From Parapusillimonas granuli (GTDB taxonomy: Bacteria; Pseudomonadota; Gammaproteobacteria; Burkholderiales; Burkholderiaceae_B), in assembly GCF_013416525.1 (NCBI RefSeq), contig NZ_JACCEM010000003.1, forward strand, positions 430,706-494,705: a stretch of DNA of 64,000 nt, given 5' to 3'. The notes below the pieces were generated by a model. That model was not told the origin of the DNA. It saw only the letters and a list, made by a program, of their open reading frames with translations, and searched no databases. This document shows positions 8,313-16,315 of this stretch, in pieces. The position numbers and the translations under genes were made by a program. Within the stretch, counting starts at the first letter, position 1, and each line of letters begins with the position of its first letter.

Positions 8313-9050
8313 TCAGGAATGCGCCAATTGCGGCATTTTGCGGCGTAATTCATCGCATAGCTGCCGCGAGCCGTCGCGCAAATCTTGCCGGATCGCCTTG
8401 GCAAGCTGCCTTGCGTCGCCGCCACGCAAAGCGGCGAGAATGGCGGCATGATTGACGCCACCTTTCCATTCAGGCGTGCTTAGCGGGTACAGAAGCCGCA
8501 GCATGGGTCCCGTCTGCATCCACAGCGATTCCAGAATCGCCAAGAGGGTCGGCATTTCACACAGGCGATATATGCGGAAATGAAACTCGCGGTTGCGAGC
8601 CAGCACGCTGACATAGTCCTGCCGCTCCTTGGCCGCCAACAGTGCATTCTGGGTTTCTTCAAGCGCAGCGATATCGGCAGCCGTCATGTTCGGAAGCGCG
8701 GCCTTCGCTGCCATGGGTTCGAGTTCGAGCCGGATGGTGACCAGCTCCATATAGCGCGTTTCGCTCAAATACGGTACCAGCAGGCCACGTTGGGGACCCG
8801 GCTCCAGGCACGCTTCCGCAGCCAGTCTGTTCAAGGCTTCCCGGGCCGGCGTAAAACCGATTCCGAGCAGCGATACCAAACCTCGCACCGTCAGTCTCTG
8901 GCCGGGAGAAAGCTCGCCGGAAGCAAGCGCTTCACGCAAGGATTCGTAAGCCTGGTCTCCGAGCGTCTTGACCCGTACCACCGGAGCGAGCGCCGGCGCC
9001 GATTGTTCAGCTCGAGGCCGAGCTAGCCGGTGAGGTTGATCGACTGCCAT
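8313..9050 (-). CDS. GntR-family (FadR/FCD) transcriptional regulator
   Basis: 245 residues from the ATG at 9050: winged HTH at about 35-95 (SLREALASGELSPGQRLT, then LVSLLGIGFTPAREAL) and an alpha-helical FCD ligand domain in the rest, including REFHFRIYRLC. The frame is open for another 78 codons upstream but that stretch crosses the promoter region and is not homologous. Convergent with the PLP-enzyme/ABC operon, which it probably controls. A GTTCT-N2-AGAAC repeat lies about 40 bases in front of its start. Confidence 0.88.
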   Translation of the reverse strand: MAVDQPHRLARPRAEQSAPALAPVVRVKTLGDQAYESLREALASGELSPGQRLTVRGLVSLLGIGFTPAREALNRLAAEACLEPGPQRGLLVPYLSETRYMELVTIRLELEPMAAKAALPNMTAADIAALEETQNALLAAKERQDYVSVLARNREFHFRIYRLCEMPTLLAILESLWMQTGPMLRLLYPLSTPEWKGGVNHAAILAALRGGDARQLAKAIRQDLRDGSRQLCDELRRKMPQLAHS

Positions 9051-9332
9051 GTTGCATCGCGTGGCGTTGTATGAGTTGATATTGTTTGCGTTCTTGAGAA
9101 CGGGCGTATAAGAGTTGAATTGTAGCCCAGGGGGATCGCGCCTTTCGCTATATGCCGCTGGGCCATGTACTGGGCGGCTGCTCCCGCAGGTCGACAGGGA
9201 AATGAAGCGCATCGACCGCGCGAGGTCGCCGGCGCCGCGTAGCGGAAGCGCCGCCCGGCGCAAGCCGGACACTAAGTCTCGCATGCCGGCTCCATTGCGC
9301 CGGGCATCATGGCGGCTTTCATGGCAAAGTGT
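9051..9332. promoter_or_regulatory. spacer with GntR-gene promoter and inverted repeat at 9090-9101
   Basis: 282 bases between the GntR start and the phosphoribosyltransferase stop. GTTCT and AGAAC arms separated by 2 bases (9090-9101) make a short operator candidate for autoregulation. A CCGGC-TTGC-GCCGG hairpin without a T-run occurs closer to the phosphoribosyltransferase end. No convincing small gene was seen. Confidence 0.35.
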
Positions 9333-9977
9333 TCAACTCCTTCTGAGAAGAATGTCGCATACTTCCTCATCGCTGGTCTGCGGAAACGAGGCATACCATT
9401 TTCCGACCGCCAGAAACCGCGGGGGGGTAAACGGGCAGACGACTGCATCGGCTTGCGCCGCCAGCAGGGCGCAAGCTTCCGAAGACGAAACCGGCACCGC
9501 GACCACCACCGCCGCCGCGTCGGATTTGCGTGCCGCCGCCACCGCCGCCTGCATCGTCGAGCCGGTGGCCAGGCCGTCGTCCACCAGGATGGCGGTCTTG
9601 CCCGCCAGTGCAAGGGCGGGACGCCCGGCACGGTAACGGCGCAAGCGGCGATCGAGCTCTTTCTGCTCGGCTTCCCGAACCGCATCGACCGCCTCGCGCG
9701 ATACGCCCATTTCCCGGACGACGTACTCGTCCAGAATCGTGACGCCGCCTGGCGCGATGGCACCCATGGCAAATTCCTTTTGGCCCGGCACGCCCAGCTT
9801 GCGCACCACCAGGACGTCCAGCGGCGCATTCAGGGCCTTGGCCACCTGTTCGGCAACGGGAACCCCGCCGCGCGGCAAGCCCAGCACGATGACGTCGTCG
9901 CGCCCCCGGTAATGCCGGGGCATGGCCTCGGCCAGCTGCCGTCCGGCGTCTTCACGGTCTTTGAAATAAGGCGGCAT
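9333..9977 (-). CDS. phosphoribosyltransferase-fold protein
   Basis: 214-residue type I PRTase-fold protein. The PRPP loop is VDDGLATGSTM at about 132-142 and the N-terminus has GLPRGGVPVAEQVA, typical of the stand-alone predicted phosphoribosyltransferases found beside stress or phosphate genes. The nucleobase specificity hood is minimal, so a classical purine or pyrimidine salvage role is doubtful. It is followed upstream on the same strand by the DUF488 gene (123-base gap). Function is unproven. Confidence 0.85.
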   Translation of the reverse strand: MPPYFKDREDAGRQLAEAMPRHYRGRDDVIVLGLPRGGVPVAEQVAKALNAPLDVLVVRKLGVPGQKEFAMGAIAPGGVTILDEYVVREMGVSREAVDAVREAEQKELDRRLRRYRAGRPALALAGKTAILVDDGLATGSTMQAAVAAARKSDAAAVVVAVPVSSSEACALLAAQADAVVCPFTPPRFLAVGKWYASFPQTSDEEVCDILLRRS

Positions 9978-10100
9978 GCGAATGAAGAGTGGAAAACTGG
10001 TGGCCGTCGGCCAGCAATTCGGATGCCCGACCCATGGCGGGCATGCACGCTGGGCGCCACGACCGCCTTGCCCTGCAGCCTGTTCCCGGGCGACGGGCGT

Positions 10101-10634
10101 TCAACCGGCAGGATACGTCACAGAGCCGTTTTCGTGCAATACGGCGCCCGGCGTCAGTGTGGCGGCGTCGAGCCGGCCCTCGCCCATGATGTGCATGACC
10201 TTTTCCCCCCGGGCGATGAGGTGGTCGGCGACGATGCGCCGATGGCAGCGCCACCACACCGCTTCCGAACACATGATGGCGCTGGGCCGCTCGCGGCCTA
10301 TCGCCACCAGTTGACGAAGTCCCTGGAGGAACGGGTCGGTCAGCGCGTAGTCGGCATAATTGTGAAAGCTGTCGTTTTCCCAAAAGCCGTTCACGTCGCG
10401 AGCGACCGTTTTCGATTTGCCGCGCAGCCCGCCCAGCGCGGCGATGCGTTCGTAAGCGATGCCGAATCCGGCGAGCGAGCCGGGCAGGGTGTCTTCATTG
10501 AACTGAGGATTCGCCCTGGAGCGCGGCACGGTTCTGATGTCCACCAGCACCTCGATGCCGGCGCCGGTCAGCAAGGCGGTGAAGGTTTCCAGGCTGCGGT
10601 TGGAATGCCCAATCGTGAAGAATGGTAGCTCCAT
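10101..10634 (-). CDS. DUF488 family protein
   Basis: 177-residue conserved protein. The family marks are visible: FTIGHSNRSLETF at the N-terminus, DIRTVPRSRANPQFN near 37-50, and a Cys-x-Glu plus CHR motif (CSEAVWWRCHRRIVADHL) around 125-142. An AGGA ribosome site precedes the ATG at 10634. DUF488 proteins have no settled biochemical role; the Cys/His cluster suggests nucleic-acid or metal binding. It lies 23 bases from the dioxygenase gene and may be read from that operon. Confidence 0.88.
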   Translation of the reverse strand: MELPFFTIGHSNRSLETFTALLTGAGIEVLVDIRTVPRSRANPQFNEDTLPGSLAGFGIAYERIAALGGLRGKSKTVARDVNGFWENDSFHNYADYALTDPFLQGLRQLVAIGRERPSAIMCSEAVWWRCHRRIVADHLIARGEKVMHIMGEGRLDAATLTPGAVLHENGSVTYPAG

Positions 10635-10657
10635 GTTCTGTCCTCGTTGAGACGCAT

Positions 10658-11533
10658 TCACCCTGGTTCGAGCACGAAATCGAAGTCCAGAGTGTAGTAG
10701 CCATCTGTGTATGCGGTTCCATCCGGCCCGGCGCCGGCAGGGTTCTTCTTCCATTCGGCGACCAAAGAAGACCGCACGCCGAACACGGCGTCGGATTCCA
10801 GATATCTGTCGTCCGACCTGAAGACATGCGTCACCAGGGACTTGTAGCCGGCAGCCTCGATCATGAAATGAAGATGCGCGGGCCGCCATGGGTGGCGTCC
10901 CAGGCGTTCCAGCATTTGTCCGACGGGGCCGTCATGGGGAATGGGGTAGCATTCCGGCAGAACCGTTTTGAAGCGGAAGCGGCCTTCGGCGTCGCTGCGC
11001 AGCACGCCTCGTCCTTGGTGGCCCTTGAGTTCAGGCCTCTGTACATCATAGAACCCTTCGGCGTCGGCCTGCCAGACCTCTATGCGGGCGGCGGCTATGG
11101 GCGTGCCATCTATGGTCCTGATGGCGCCTTGCACGAAACAGGGCTTGCCGGCCATGCCCTGGGCGATGTCGTCTCCCAGCTGATATTCAGGCGCGTCGGG
11201 TACATGGAAGGGCCCGAACACCGTCGCTTCCGTATGGCCCGGCGGATGGCGATGGTTCTGCGCCGTGACCAGTGTCGAGAGGCCGAGAGTGTCCGACAGC
11301 AAAATGAATTCCTGACGGGTCGTGCTGCACTTCTGGCCGACCGCGGTCAGGAAGTCAATGGCGATTTTCCATTCCGCTTCGGTAAGATCCACGTCGCGGG
11401 CAAATGCATGCAGATGCCGCACCAGGGAAGTCATTATTTCTTGCAGCCGAGGATTCGAAGCATTTGCATGGCTGTCGATGACCGCCTGCGTGATGGTGTT
11501 TTCATCCAAATTGATCATGGACATGTCTTTCAC
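10658..11533 (-). CDS. intradiol ring-cleavage dioxygenase (hydroxyquinol/catechol 1,2-dioxygenase type)
   Basis: 291-residue non-haem Fe(III) enzyme that opens catechol-type rings between the hydroxyls. All four iron ligands are present: Tyr162 (GFYDVQ), Tyr196 (ECYPIP), His220 and His222 (RPAHLHF). The N-terminal helical dimer-linker domain (about 1-105) places it with the catechol/hydroxyquinol 1,2-dioxygenases rather than protocatechuate enzymes. The start is either a GTG at 11533 overlapping the previous stop (GTGA) or the ATG at 11524. It ends a six-gene overlapping operon. Hydroxyquinol to maleylacetate is the likeliest reaction, though no maleylacetate reductase lies nearby. Confidence 0.9.
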   Translation of the reverse strand: MKDMSMINLDENTITQAVIDSHANASNPRLQEIMTSLVRHLHAFARDVDLTEAEWKIAIDFLTAVGQKCSTTRQEFILLSDTLGLSTLVTAQNHRHPPGHTEATVFGPFHVPDAPEYQLGDDIAQGMAGKPCFVQGAIRTIDGTPIAAARIEVWQADAEGFYDVQRPELKGHQGRGVLRSDAEGRFRFKTVLPECYPIPHDGPVGQMLERLGRHPWRPAHLHFMIEAAGYKSLVTHVFRSDDRYLESDAVFGVRSSLVAEWKKNPAGAGPDGTAYTDGYYTLDFDFVLEPG

Positions 11534-12417
11534 TCGCTTCGCTGCACATTTTCGCTGACCGAGTAGCGTGATTCGATGTCGGCCCAGTCGTAGAAGCCGA
11601 TGGCTTTCTTGTAATCTTCGAACCCGATTCCTGTGCCCATGAGCTTGAATTCGTTGCTGCGAATGTCTTCAAGGCAGTTCTGCATGGCGCGCGTTGCGCG
11701 CATGAGCAAGGAAATGCCGTAAATGACGATGCGATATCCCAGATCTTCCAATTCCGTAGGCTTGAGTATAGGTGTTCGCCCGCCTTCGAGCATATTGGCC
11801 ATCAAGGGCACGTCGAGGTTTCGGCTGATGATTTCCAGCTCTTCAATGGACTCGGGCGCTTCGATGAATATCCCGTCGGCACCCGCCCGGGCATAGCGTT
11901 CGCCTCGGCGCAATGCTTCGTCCAGGCTGTATACCTCTCTGGCATCGGTACGGGCGATGATGAACGTATCGGGGTTGAGACGATTTTCGGCGGCGGCGCG
12001 AATGTGCGCTTCCATCTGCTGCGAGGACAGCAGCGCCTTGCCCGCGATATGGCCGCAGCGCTTGGGCGAAACCTGGTCTTCGAAGAAAACGGCCTGGGCG
12101 CCCATTTTTTCATAGGTTTGCATCGAATAGACCACGTTCTTTACGTCGCCATAGCCGTTGTCGACGTCGACCAGCACTGGAAGATCCGATACGGCCATGA
12201 TGTCTCTTATGCCGGCGGAGATTTCGCCGAGCGCGACCAAGCCGATGTCCGGGACCCCGTACCTGGCGCCCACCAAGGGGAATCCCCCAATGAAATACGC
12301 CTTGAAACCGGCCTGCTTGATCAGCAAGGCGGATAGCGCGTCGTGAGCGCCGGGAAGGACCAGGGGGCGTTCGGTTTCGACCAGCTGACGAAAAGTGCTG
12401 CGTTGTGCATGGGACAT
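11530..12417 (-). CDS. isocitrate lyase / PEP mutase superfamily enzyme
   Basis: 295 residues from the ATG at 12417. TIM-barrel enzyme of the 2-methylisocitrate lyase / oxaloacetate decarboxylase / PEP mutase group; the catalytic Cys loop SPKRCGH (about 115-121) and metal-binding DVDNGYGD (about 80-87) are intact. It cleaves or rearranges C-C or C-P bonds of small 2-hydroxy or 2-oxo acids. Placed between a Bug receptor and a dioxygenase, it may cleave a ring-fission product (inference). The open frame extends 16 codons upstream, into the Bug gene's 3' end, without a better ribosome site. Confidence 0.88.
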   Translation of the reverse strand: MSHAQRSTFRQLVETERPLVLPGAHDALSALLIKQAGFKAYFIGGFPLVGARYGVPDIGLVALGEISAGIRDIMAVSDLPVLVDVDNGYGDVKNVVYSMQTYEKMGAQAVFFEDQVSPKRCGHIAGKALLSSQQMEAHIRAAAENRLNPDTFIIARTDAREVYSLDEALRRGERYARAGADGIFIEAPESIEELEIISRNLDVPLMANMLEGGRTPILKPTELEDLGYRIVIYGISLLMRATRAMQNCLEDIRSNEFKLMGTGIGFEDYKKAIGFYDWADIESRYSVSENVQRSE

Positions 12418-12422
12418 GTCTT

Positions 12423-13391
12423 TTATTCCACTTTGATCTTGAGTTGACTGATGACGGGCTTCCATTGCTGCATCTCGTCGCCGGCGAGCCGGCCCAGTGT
12501 TTCAGGCGAACCACCCAGCGGCACGGCGCCCACTTGCCGCAGTTGATCCAGCATCGCGGGATCCTTCAGAACGTCGTTGATCGCCGTATTGAGCTTGTCG
12601 ACAACGGACGGAGGTGTCCCGGAAGGCGCCATGATGCCGAACCAGGTCGCCGCATCGAAGTTGGGCAAGCCGCTTTCCGACATGGTGGGAAGGGACGGCG
12701 CCAAGGCCGAGCGCTCTTTGCTGGTCAAGGCGAGCGCCTTCACCTTGCCGTTTTGCGACTGGGGCAAGGTCCACACCACGCTGTCGAACGCGAACGAGAC
12801 CCGGCCCGTCGTGATGTCTCCTAAAGCCTGAACGCCGGTCTTGTAGGGAATGTGCGCGGCTTCGATGCCGGCCCGCTGCAGGAACTGCTCACCGATCAAA
12901 TGGGTGATGGTGCCGGTACCACTGGACGAGAAGGTCAGGGCACCGGGATCCTTTTTGGCCAATGCGATCAATTCCGCAACCGAAGATACATTGAGCGTCG
13001 GGCTGACGACCAGGACATTGGGCGCCACGCCCAGGCCGGCGACCGGCGTGAAGTCCTTGATGCTGTCATAAGGGAGCTCGCGAAGCAGCGGCAGGATGCT
13101 ATGCGTGCTGCTCGTCGCCACGAGAAGTTTATAGCCGTCCGCCGGCGCGCTGGCGACGTTTGCGGCGCCGATGGCGCCGGCCGCCCCCGGCTTGTTCTCC
13201 ACGACCACCGACTGGCCCAGCTTGTTGCCAAGATGATTGGAAAGAGCGCGCGCCAGTGCGTCGGTGCTTCCGCCAGCGGCGAAAGGAACCACGATGGTGA
13301 TGGGCCGGGACGGGTAGTTTTGCGCAGTTTCCGCATGCAGGGCCGGCGTCAGCATCAACGACGCCAGGAATGAAACGACATAGCTTCTCAT
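12423..13391 (-). CDS. Bug-family tripartite tricarboxylate receptor
   Basis: 322-residue periplasmic solute receptor of the TctC/Bug family. A Sec signal peptide (MRSYVVSFLASLMLTPALHA) is followed by the family hallmark YPSRPITIVVPFAAGGSTD and a VVVENKPGAAGAIGA strand that closes around a carboxylate ligand. No TctA or TctB membrane gene is nearby, so it either shares a distant transporter or acts in sensing. It sits mid-operon between the nitroreductase and the isocitrate-lyase-like gene, and its ligand is probably the substrate of this pathway. Confidence 0.93.
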   Translation of the reverse strand: MRSYVVSFLASLMLTPALHAETAQNYPSRPITIVVPFAAGGSTDALARALSNHLGNKLGQSVVVENKPGAAGAIGAANVASAPADGYKLLVATSSTHSILPLLRELPYDSIKDFTPVAGLGVAPNVLVVSPTLNVSSVAELIALAKKDPGALTFSSSGTGTITHLIGEQFLQRAGIEAAHIPYKTGVQALGDITTGRVSFAFDSVVWTLPQSQNGKVKALALTSKERSALAPSLPTMSESGLPNFDAATWFGIMAPSGTPPSVVDKLNTAINDVLKDPAMLDQLRQVGAVPLGGSPETLGRLAGDEMQQWKPVISQLKIKVE

Positions 13392-13412
13392 GGGTGTTCT
13401 CCTCGGATATAT

Positions 13413-14009
13413 TTATTTTGCGATACGGCAGACTTCATCAAAAGCCAGTCGCGGCTGGCGCGGCATTAGGACGCTGGGGTCCCCGTAGCCAAGGTTGCAC
13501 AGAAAATTCACGCGGTAGGTGGAGCCCGCAAAAAACGCCGAATTGACCTTTTCAGCGTCAAACCCGCTCATCGGTCCGCATTCCAGACCCACCGCACGCG
13601 CCGCGAGGATAAAGTATCCGCCCTGCATGGACCCATTGCGAAACGCCGTGGCATGCGACAAGGCTTCGTTCGAAGCGAACATGTCGCGCGCCGCCGCGTT
13701 GTGCCATATGCGCGGAATGTGGTCATAGAACTTCGAGTCATAGGCGATGATGGCCGTCACGGGCGCCGCGCGGGTCTTGTCCACATTGCCAGGCAGCAAG
13801 GCGTCGAGCAAAGGCGCCTTGGCTTCCGGCGTCGTCAGGAACACCACGCGCATGGGCTGGCAATTCATCGAGGTGGGTCCCATCTTCACCAACTCATACA
13901 GCGCACGCAAGGTTGCGTCATCCACCGGCCGGTCCGTCCAGCCATTCTGGGTGCGGGCTTCGGTGAAGAGTTGTTCAAGGGAAACGGGTGAAATGGCTAT
14001 GGAGTTCAT
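13413..14009 (-). CDS. RutE/HadB-like nitroreductase-family reductase
   Basis: 198-residue FMN-dependent reductase. Length and the internal blocks FTEARTQNGWTDRPV, MGPTSMNCQP, AFRNGSMQGG and GPMSGFD match the RutE group (3-hydroxypropionate dehydrogenase / malonic semialdehyde reductase in uracil breakdown). None of the other rut genes is nearby, so here it probably reduces a related semialdehyde or enone. ATGA overlap with the Dabb gene upstream indicates tight coupling. Confidence 0.85.
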   Translation of the reverse strand: MNSIAISPVSLEQLFTEARTQNGWTDRPVDDATLRALYELVKMGPTSMNCQPMRVVFLTTPEAKAPLLDALLPGNVDKTRAAPVTAIIAYDSKFYDHIPRIWHNAAARDMFASNEALSHATAFRNGSMQGGYFILAARAVGLECGPMSGFDAEKVNSAFFAGSTYRVNFLCNLGYGDPSVLMPRQPRLAFDEVCRIAK

Positions 14010-14350
14010 GCGATGCTCTCGTGGGCTGAGGAATACTTGGCGGGCGGCGTCTGCGCCACATAATCGACTTGATGCCGCGCAATGCGCAAGCCGTCGAGCT
14101 CTTGCCGAACGCGAAGGTGCTCGGGATGGCCGGCGTAGGCGTCCAGCGCCTCCTGGGATTCGAATTCGCTATACAGGACGACGTCGCAGGCATACGAAAT
14201 ACGGCTGTGATCCAGGCCGATCTCCAGATGCGTCATGCCTGGAATGCATCCGCGCAGGCTTTCGAAGGACGACTTCAGGCGCGCCATGGCGTCCTGCTTC
14301 GCGTCCGGTGTGTCACCCCGCACGTTCCACATCACAATATGCTTGATCAT
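14006..14350 (-). CDS. Dabb (stress-responsive A/B barrel) domain protein
   Basis: 114-residue dimeric alpha+beta barrel protein beginning MIKHIVMWNV, with LKSSFESLRGCIPGMTHLEIG and DVVLYSEFES typical of the Dabb family. Bacterial members in catabolic operons can act as small isomerase- or cyclase-like enzymes, but no activity can be assigned here. Four-base ATGA overlaps with both neighbours place it firmly in the operon 14658 to 10658. Confidence 0.85.
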   Translation of the reverse strand: MIKHIVMWNVRGDTPDAKQDAMARLKSSFESLRGCIPGMTHLEIGLDHSRISYACDVVLYSEFESQEALDAYAGHPEHLRVRQELDGLRIARHQVDYVAQTPPAKYSSAHESIA

Positions 14351-14658
14351 GATGCGGCCGCGGGAGGGAAGCCCTGCTTCTGGGGCCAGAGATTGGAGAA
14401 CGCATACACCGACACACTGGCATACAAGCCCGCTTTGGTGAATGGTTCTTGGCTCAGCCACTGCAAGGCCGCAGCGCGGTTGGGGAAGTCGATCGCCAGC
14501 AGACTGCCGACCATCGTGCGGCCGTCTTCGGCCAATAGCGGCCCGGCAAATGCGATACGGTCGGCCACTGTCGCCAAGTAGGCTTTGTGCCGGGGCCGGA
14601 CCTCGGTGCGCAGAGCTTCGGAATGGGGCGCGTCGATCAGATGAAAACAATAAATCAT
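14347..14658 (-). CDS. YciI-family protein
   Basis: 103-residue ferredoxin-like alpha/beta protein related to muconolactone isomerase. It begins MIYCFHLID and has the family His (PRHKAYL, about residue 24) and the FAGPLLAEDG turn near 37-46. First gene of the leftward operon; overlaps the Dabb gene by ATGA. In aromatic pathways YciI proteins can act as dehalogenases, lactonases or isomerases. Its company here (intradiol dioxygenase) makes an isomerase-like step plausible but unproven. Confidence 0.85.
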   Translation of the reverse strand: MIYCFHLIDAPHSEALRTEVRPRHKAYLATVADRIAFAGPLLAEDGRTMVGSLLAIDFPNRAAALQWLSQEPFTKAGLYASVSVYAFSNLWPQKQGFPPAAAS

Positions 14659-14788
14659 GCGGCGGGATTATCCAAAAAGAACGGTTTGCTTGTCTCGGAT
14701 TTTGTTCTGGCGTTTACTATATCTGACTTAAAATTGGAATAAAACGAAGTTTTGGGAAAACACTTTTTCAGTAAGTGGAATAAAAATT
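14659..14788. promoter_or_regulatory. divergent control region with repeats
   Basis: 130 A+T-rich bases between the YciI operon and its divergent LysR gene. TGGAATAAAA occurs twice in direct orientation (14735-14744 and 14776-14785), 41 bases apart or about four helical turns. AAAAC-GAA-GTTTT (14741-14753) and CACTT-N7-AAGTG (14761-14777) are inverted repeats between them. This looks like a multi-site LysR regulatory region. Confidence 0.5.
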
Positions 14789-15703
14789 ATGGGCAGATGG
14801 ACGGAAATGGCTCTCTTCGTAGAGGTTGCCGAGCGTAAAAGCCTTAGCCGTGCCGCAGAGGCCATGTCGATGTCGAATGCGGCGGCCAGCCGACACTTGC
14901 GCTCGCTGGAAACGCGGCTTGGGGCCCGGTTGGTGGAGCGCAATACCCGCCGCCTATACCTGACCGACGTGGGGCAGGACTTCTATCGCAGGTGCCGGAG
15001 CATTCTTGCCGATTCGCTGGAAGCCGAAGCATCGGTCCATGCGAGCACGATGAATCCGACCGGGATGCTGCGCGTCACGGCATCACTGTCGTTTTGCCTG
15101 AACCACATCGCGCCGCTCATCCCCGCCTTCACCCGGCAGTATCCCAACTTGAATCTGGATGTGGTGGCTTCGAACCGCTATTACGACCTGATCGACAACA
15201 ACATAGACGTTGCGATTCGCACGAGGGAGCACGAGCCCGATTCCAACATCACTATCCGCAAACTGGCAGGAACGCGGCGCATTCTGGCGGCATCGCCAAG
15301 GTACCTCGAGTTGCGTGGCATGCCCAGGACGATCGAAGACTTGAACCGGCACAGCATGCTGATCTATACCTACGCGAACAAACCCGACGAGCTCCGTTTT
15401 CGCAAGAACGGGAAAACATCGGTGTGGTCGGGCAAGGGGCTGTTGAACTCCAATGACGGGCAGGTACTCCGCTCTGCGGCCATGCTCGACTTGGGCATCC
15501 TGGTGCAGCCCAAATACATTATTTATGACGATATCGCCGCTGGGCGGCTGGTGTCGGTCCTGGACGATTGGTCGTTGCCGCACCTGACCATCAATATCGC
15601 CTACCCGAATCGTCAATTCCTGCCTATCAAATCAAGGGCATTCATCGACTTCCTGGCTGATCATTTCAAGAAAATGGATTTTGAACGCAAGTGGACGACT
15701 TGA
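14789..15703 (+). CDS. LysR-family transcriptional regulator
   Basis: 304 residues: HTH at about 5-65 (RKSLSRAAEAMSMSNAAASRHLRSLE) and a LysR substrate-binding domain to about 295. Divergent from the YciI-to-dioxygenase operon and separated from it by a repeat-rich control region. By the usual LysR arrangement it activates that operon in response to a substrate or intermediate (inference). Confidence 0.92.
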   Translation: MGRWTEMALFVEVAERKSLSRAAEAMSMSNAAASRHLRSLETRLGARLVERNTRRLYLTDVGQDFYRRCRSILADSLEAEASVHASTMNPTGMLRVTASLSFCLNHIAPLIPAFTRQYPNLNLDVVASNRYYDLIDNNIDVAIRTREHEPDSNITIRKLAGTRRILAASPRYLELRGMPRTIEDLNRHSMLIYTYANKPDELRFRKNGKTSVWSGKGLLNSNDGQVLRSAAMLDLGILVQPKYIIYDDIAAGRLVSVLDDWSLPHLTINIAYPNRQFLPIKSRAFIDFLADHFKKMDFERKWTT

Positions 15704-15799
15704 GAATCCCAAGGGGGCGTAGCGCGGTTTCGGACGGGTGGCCGGCAAGTCCCAAGGTAAACTCTGGACTGTGGCAATCCGGAATCAAGCAGGAAAGGC

Positions 15800-16303
15800 A
15801 TGGCGATTTGGCGCGAGATGAATCATGGCGATATCCCCGGTGTGATGGCCCTGGCCGACAGCATCCACCCCGGGCTGATCGAGCGCGCGGAGGTCTTCGG
15901 CGAGCGGCAGCGGCTCTTTCCGGATGGATGCCTGGTGGCGGATCGCGGCGGGAGGATCCTGGGTTATGCGGTGTCGCATCCGATCGCGCCCGCGAATCCG
16001 CCGCGGCTCGACACTCTGCTGGGCGGCTTGGCCCAGGGCGAACGCCATTACTACATCCATGACTTTGCGCTGTCGCCGGTCTTGCGAGGCTCGGGCCTGG
16101 CGCGCGCCGGCGTCGACAAGCTGCTCGCCATTGCCGGGGGCTTTCCGAAGACCGCGCTGATCTCCGTGTATGGCACGATGCGGTTCTGGTCGCGCTTCGG
16201 GTTCCAGCCCAGCGCGCAGGACCTGGCGGCGAAGCTTGCCGCCTACGGCGAGGGCGCCGTGTATATGGAACGCACGCCCGCTGCATGCGGCGCGGGGCGA
16301 TAG
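15800..16303 (+). CDS. GNAT-family N-acetyltransferase
   Basis: 167-residue Gcn5-type acetyltransferase. The acetyl-CoA pyrophosphate loop is represented by SPVLRGSGLARAGVDKLL (about 91-108) after the beta-4 strand HDFALSP; the N-terminus MAIWREMNHGDIPGVMAL is typical. AGGAAAG precedes the ATG. Substrate unknown. Followed 12 bases later by the DUF924 gene, so probably one transcript. Confidence 0.85.
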   Translation: MAIWREMNHGDIPGVMALADSIHPGLIERAEVFGERQRLFPDGCLVADRGGRILGYAVSHPIAPANPPRLDTLLGGLAQGERHYYIHDFALSPVLRGSGLARAGVDKLLAIAGGFPKTALISVYGTMRFWSRFGFQPSAQDLAAKLAAYGEGAVYMERTPAACGAGR

Positions 16304-16315
16304 CCGGAGACCATC

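Noticed and set aside
9272..9332. Tiny 16-codon frame after the phosphoribosyltransferase gene
   Set aside because: Too short and without homology, despite a GGAG upstream.
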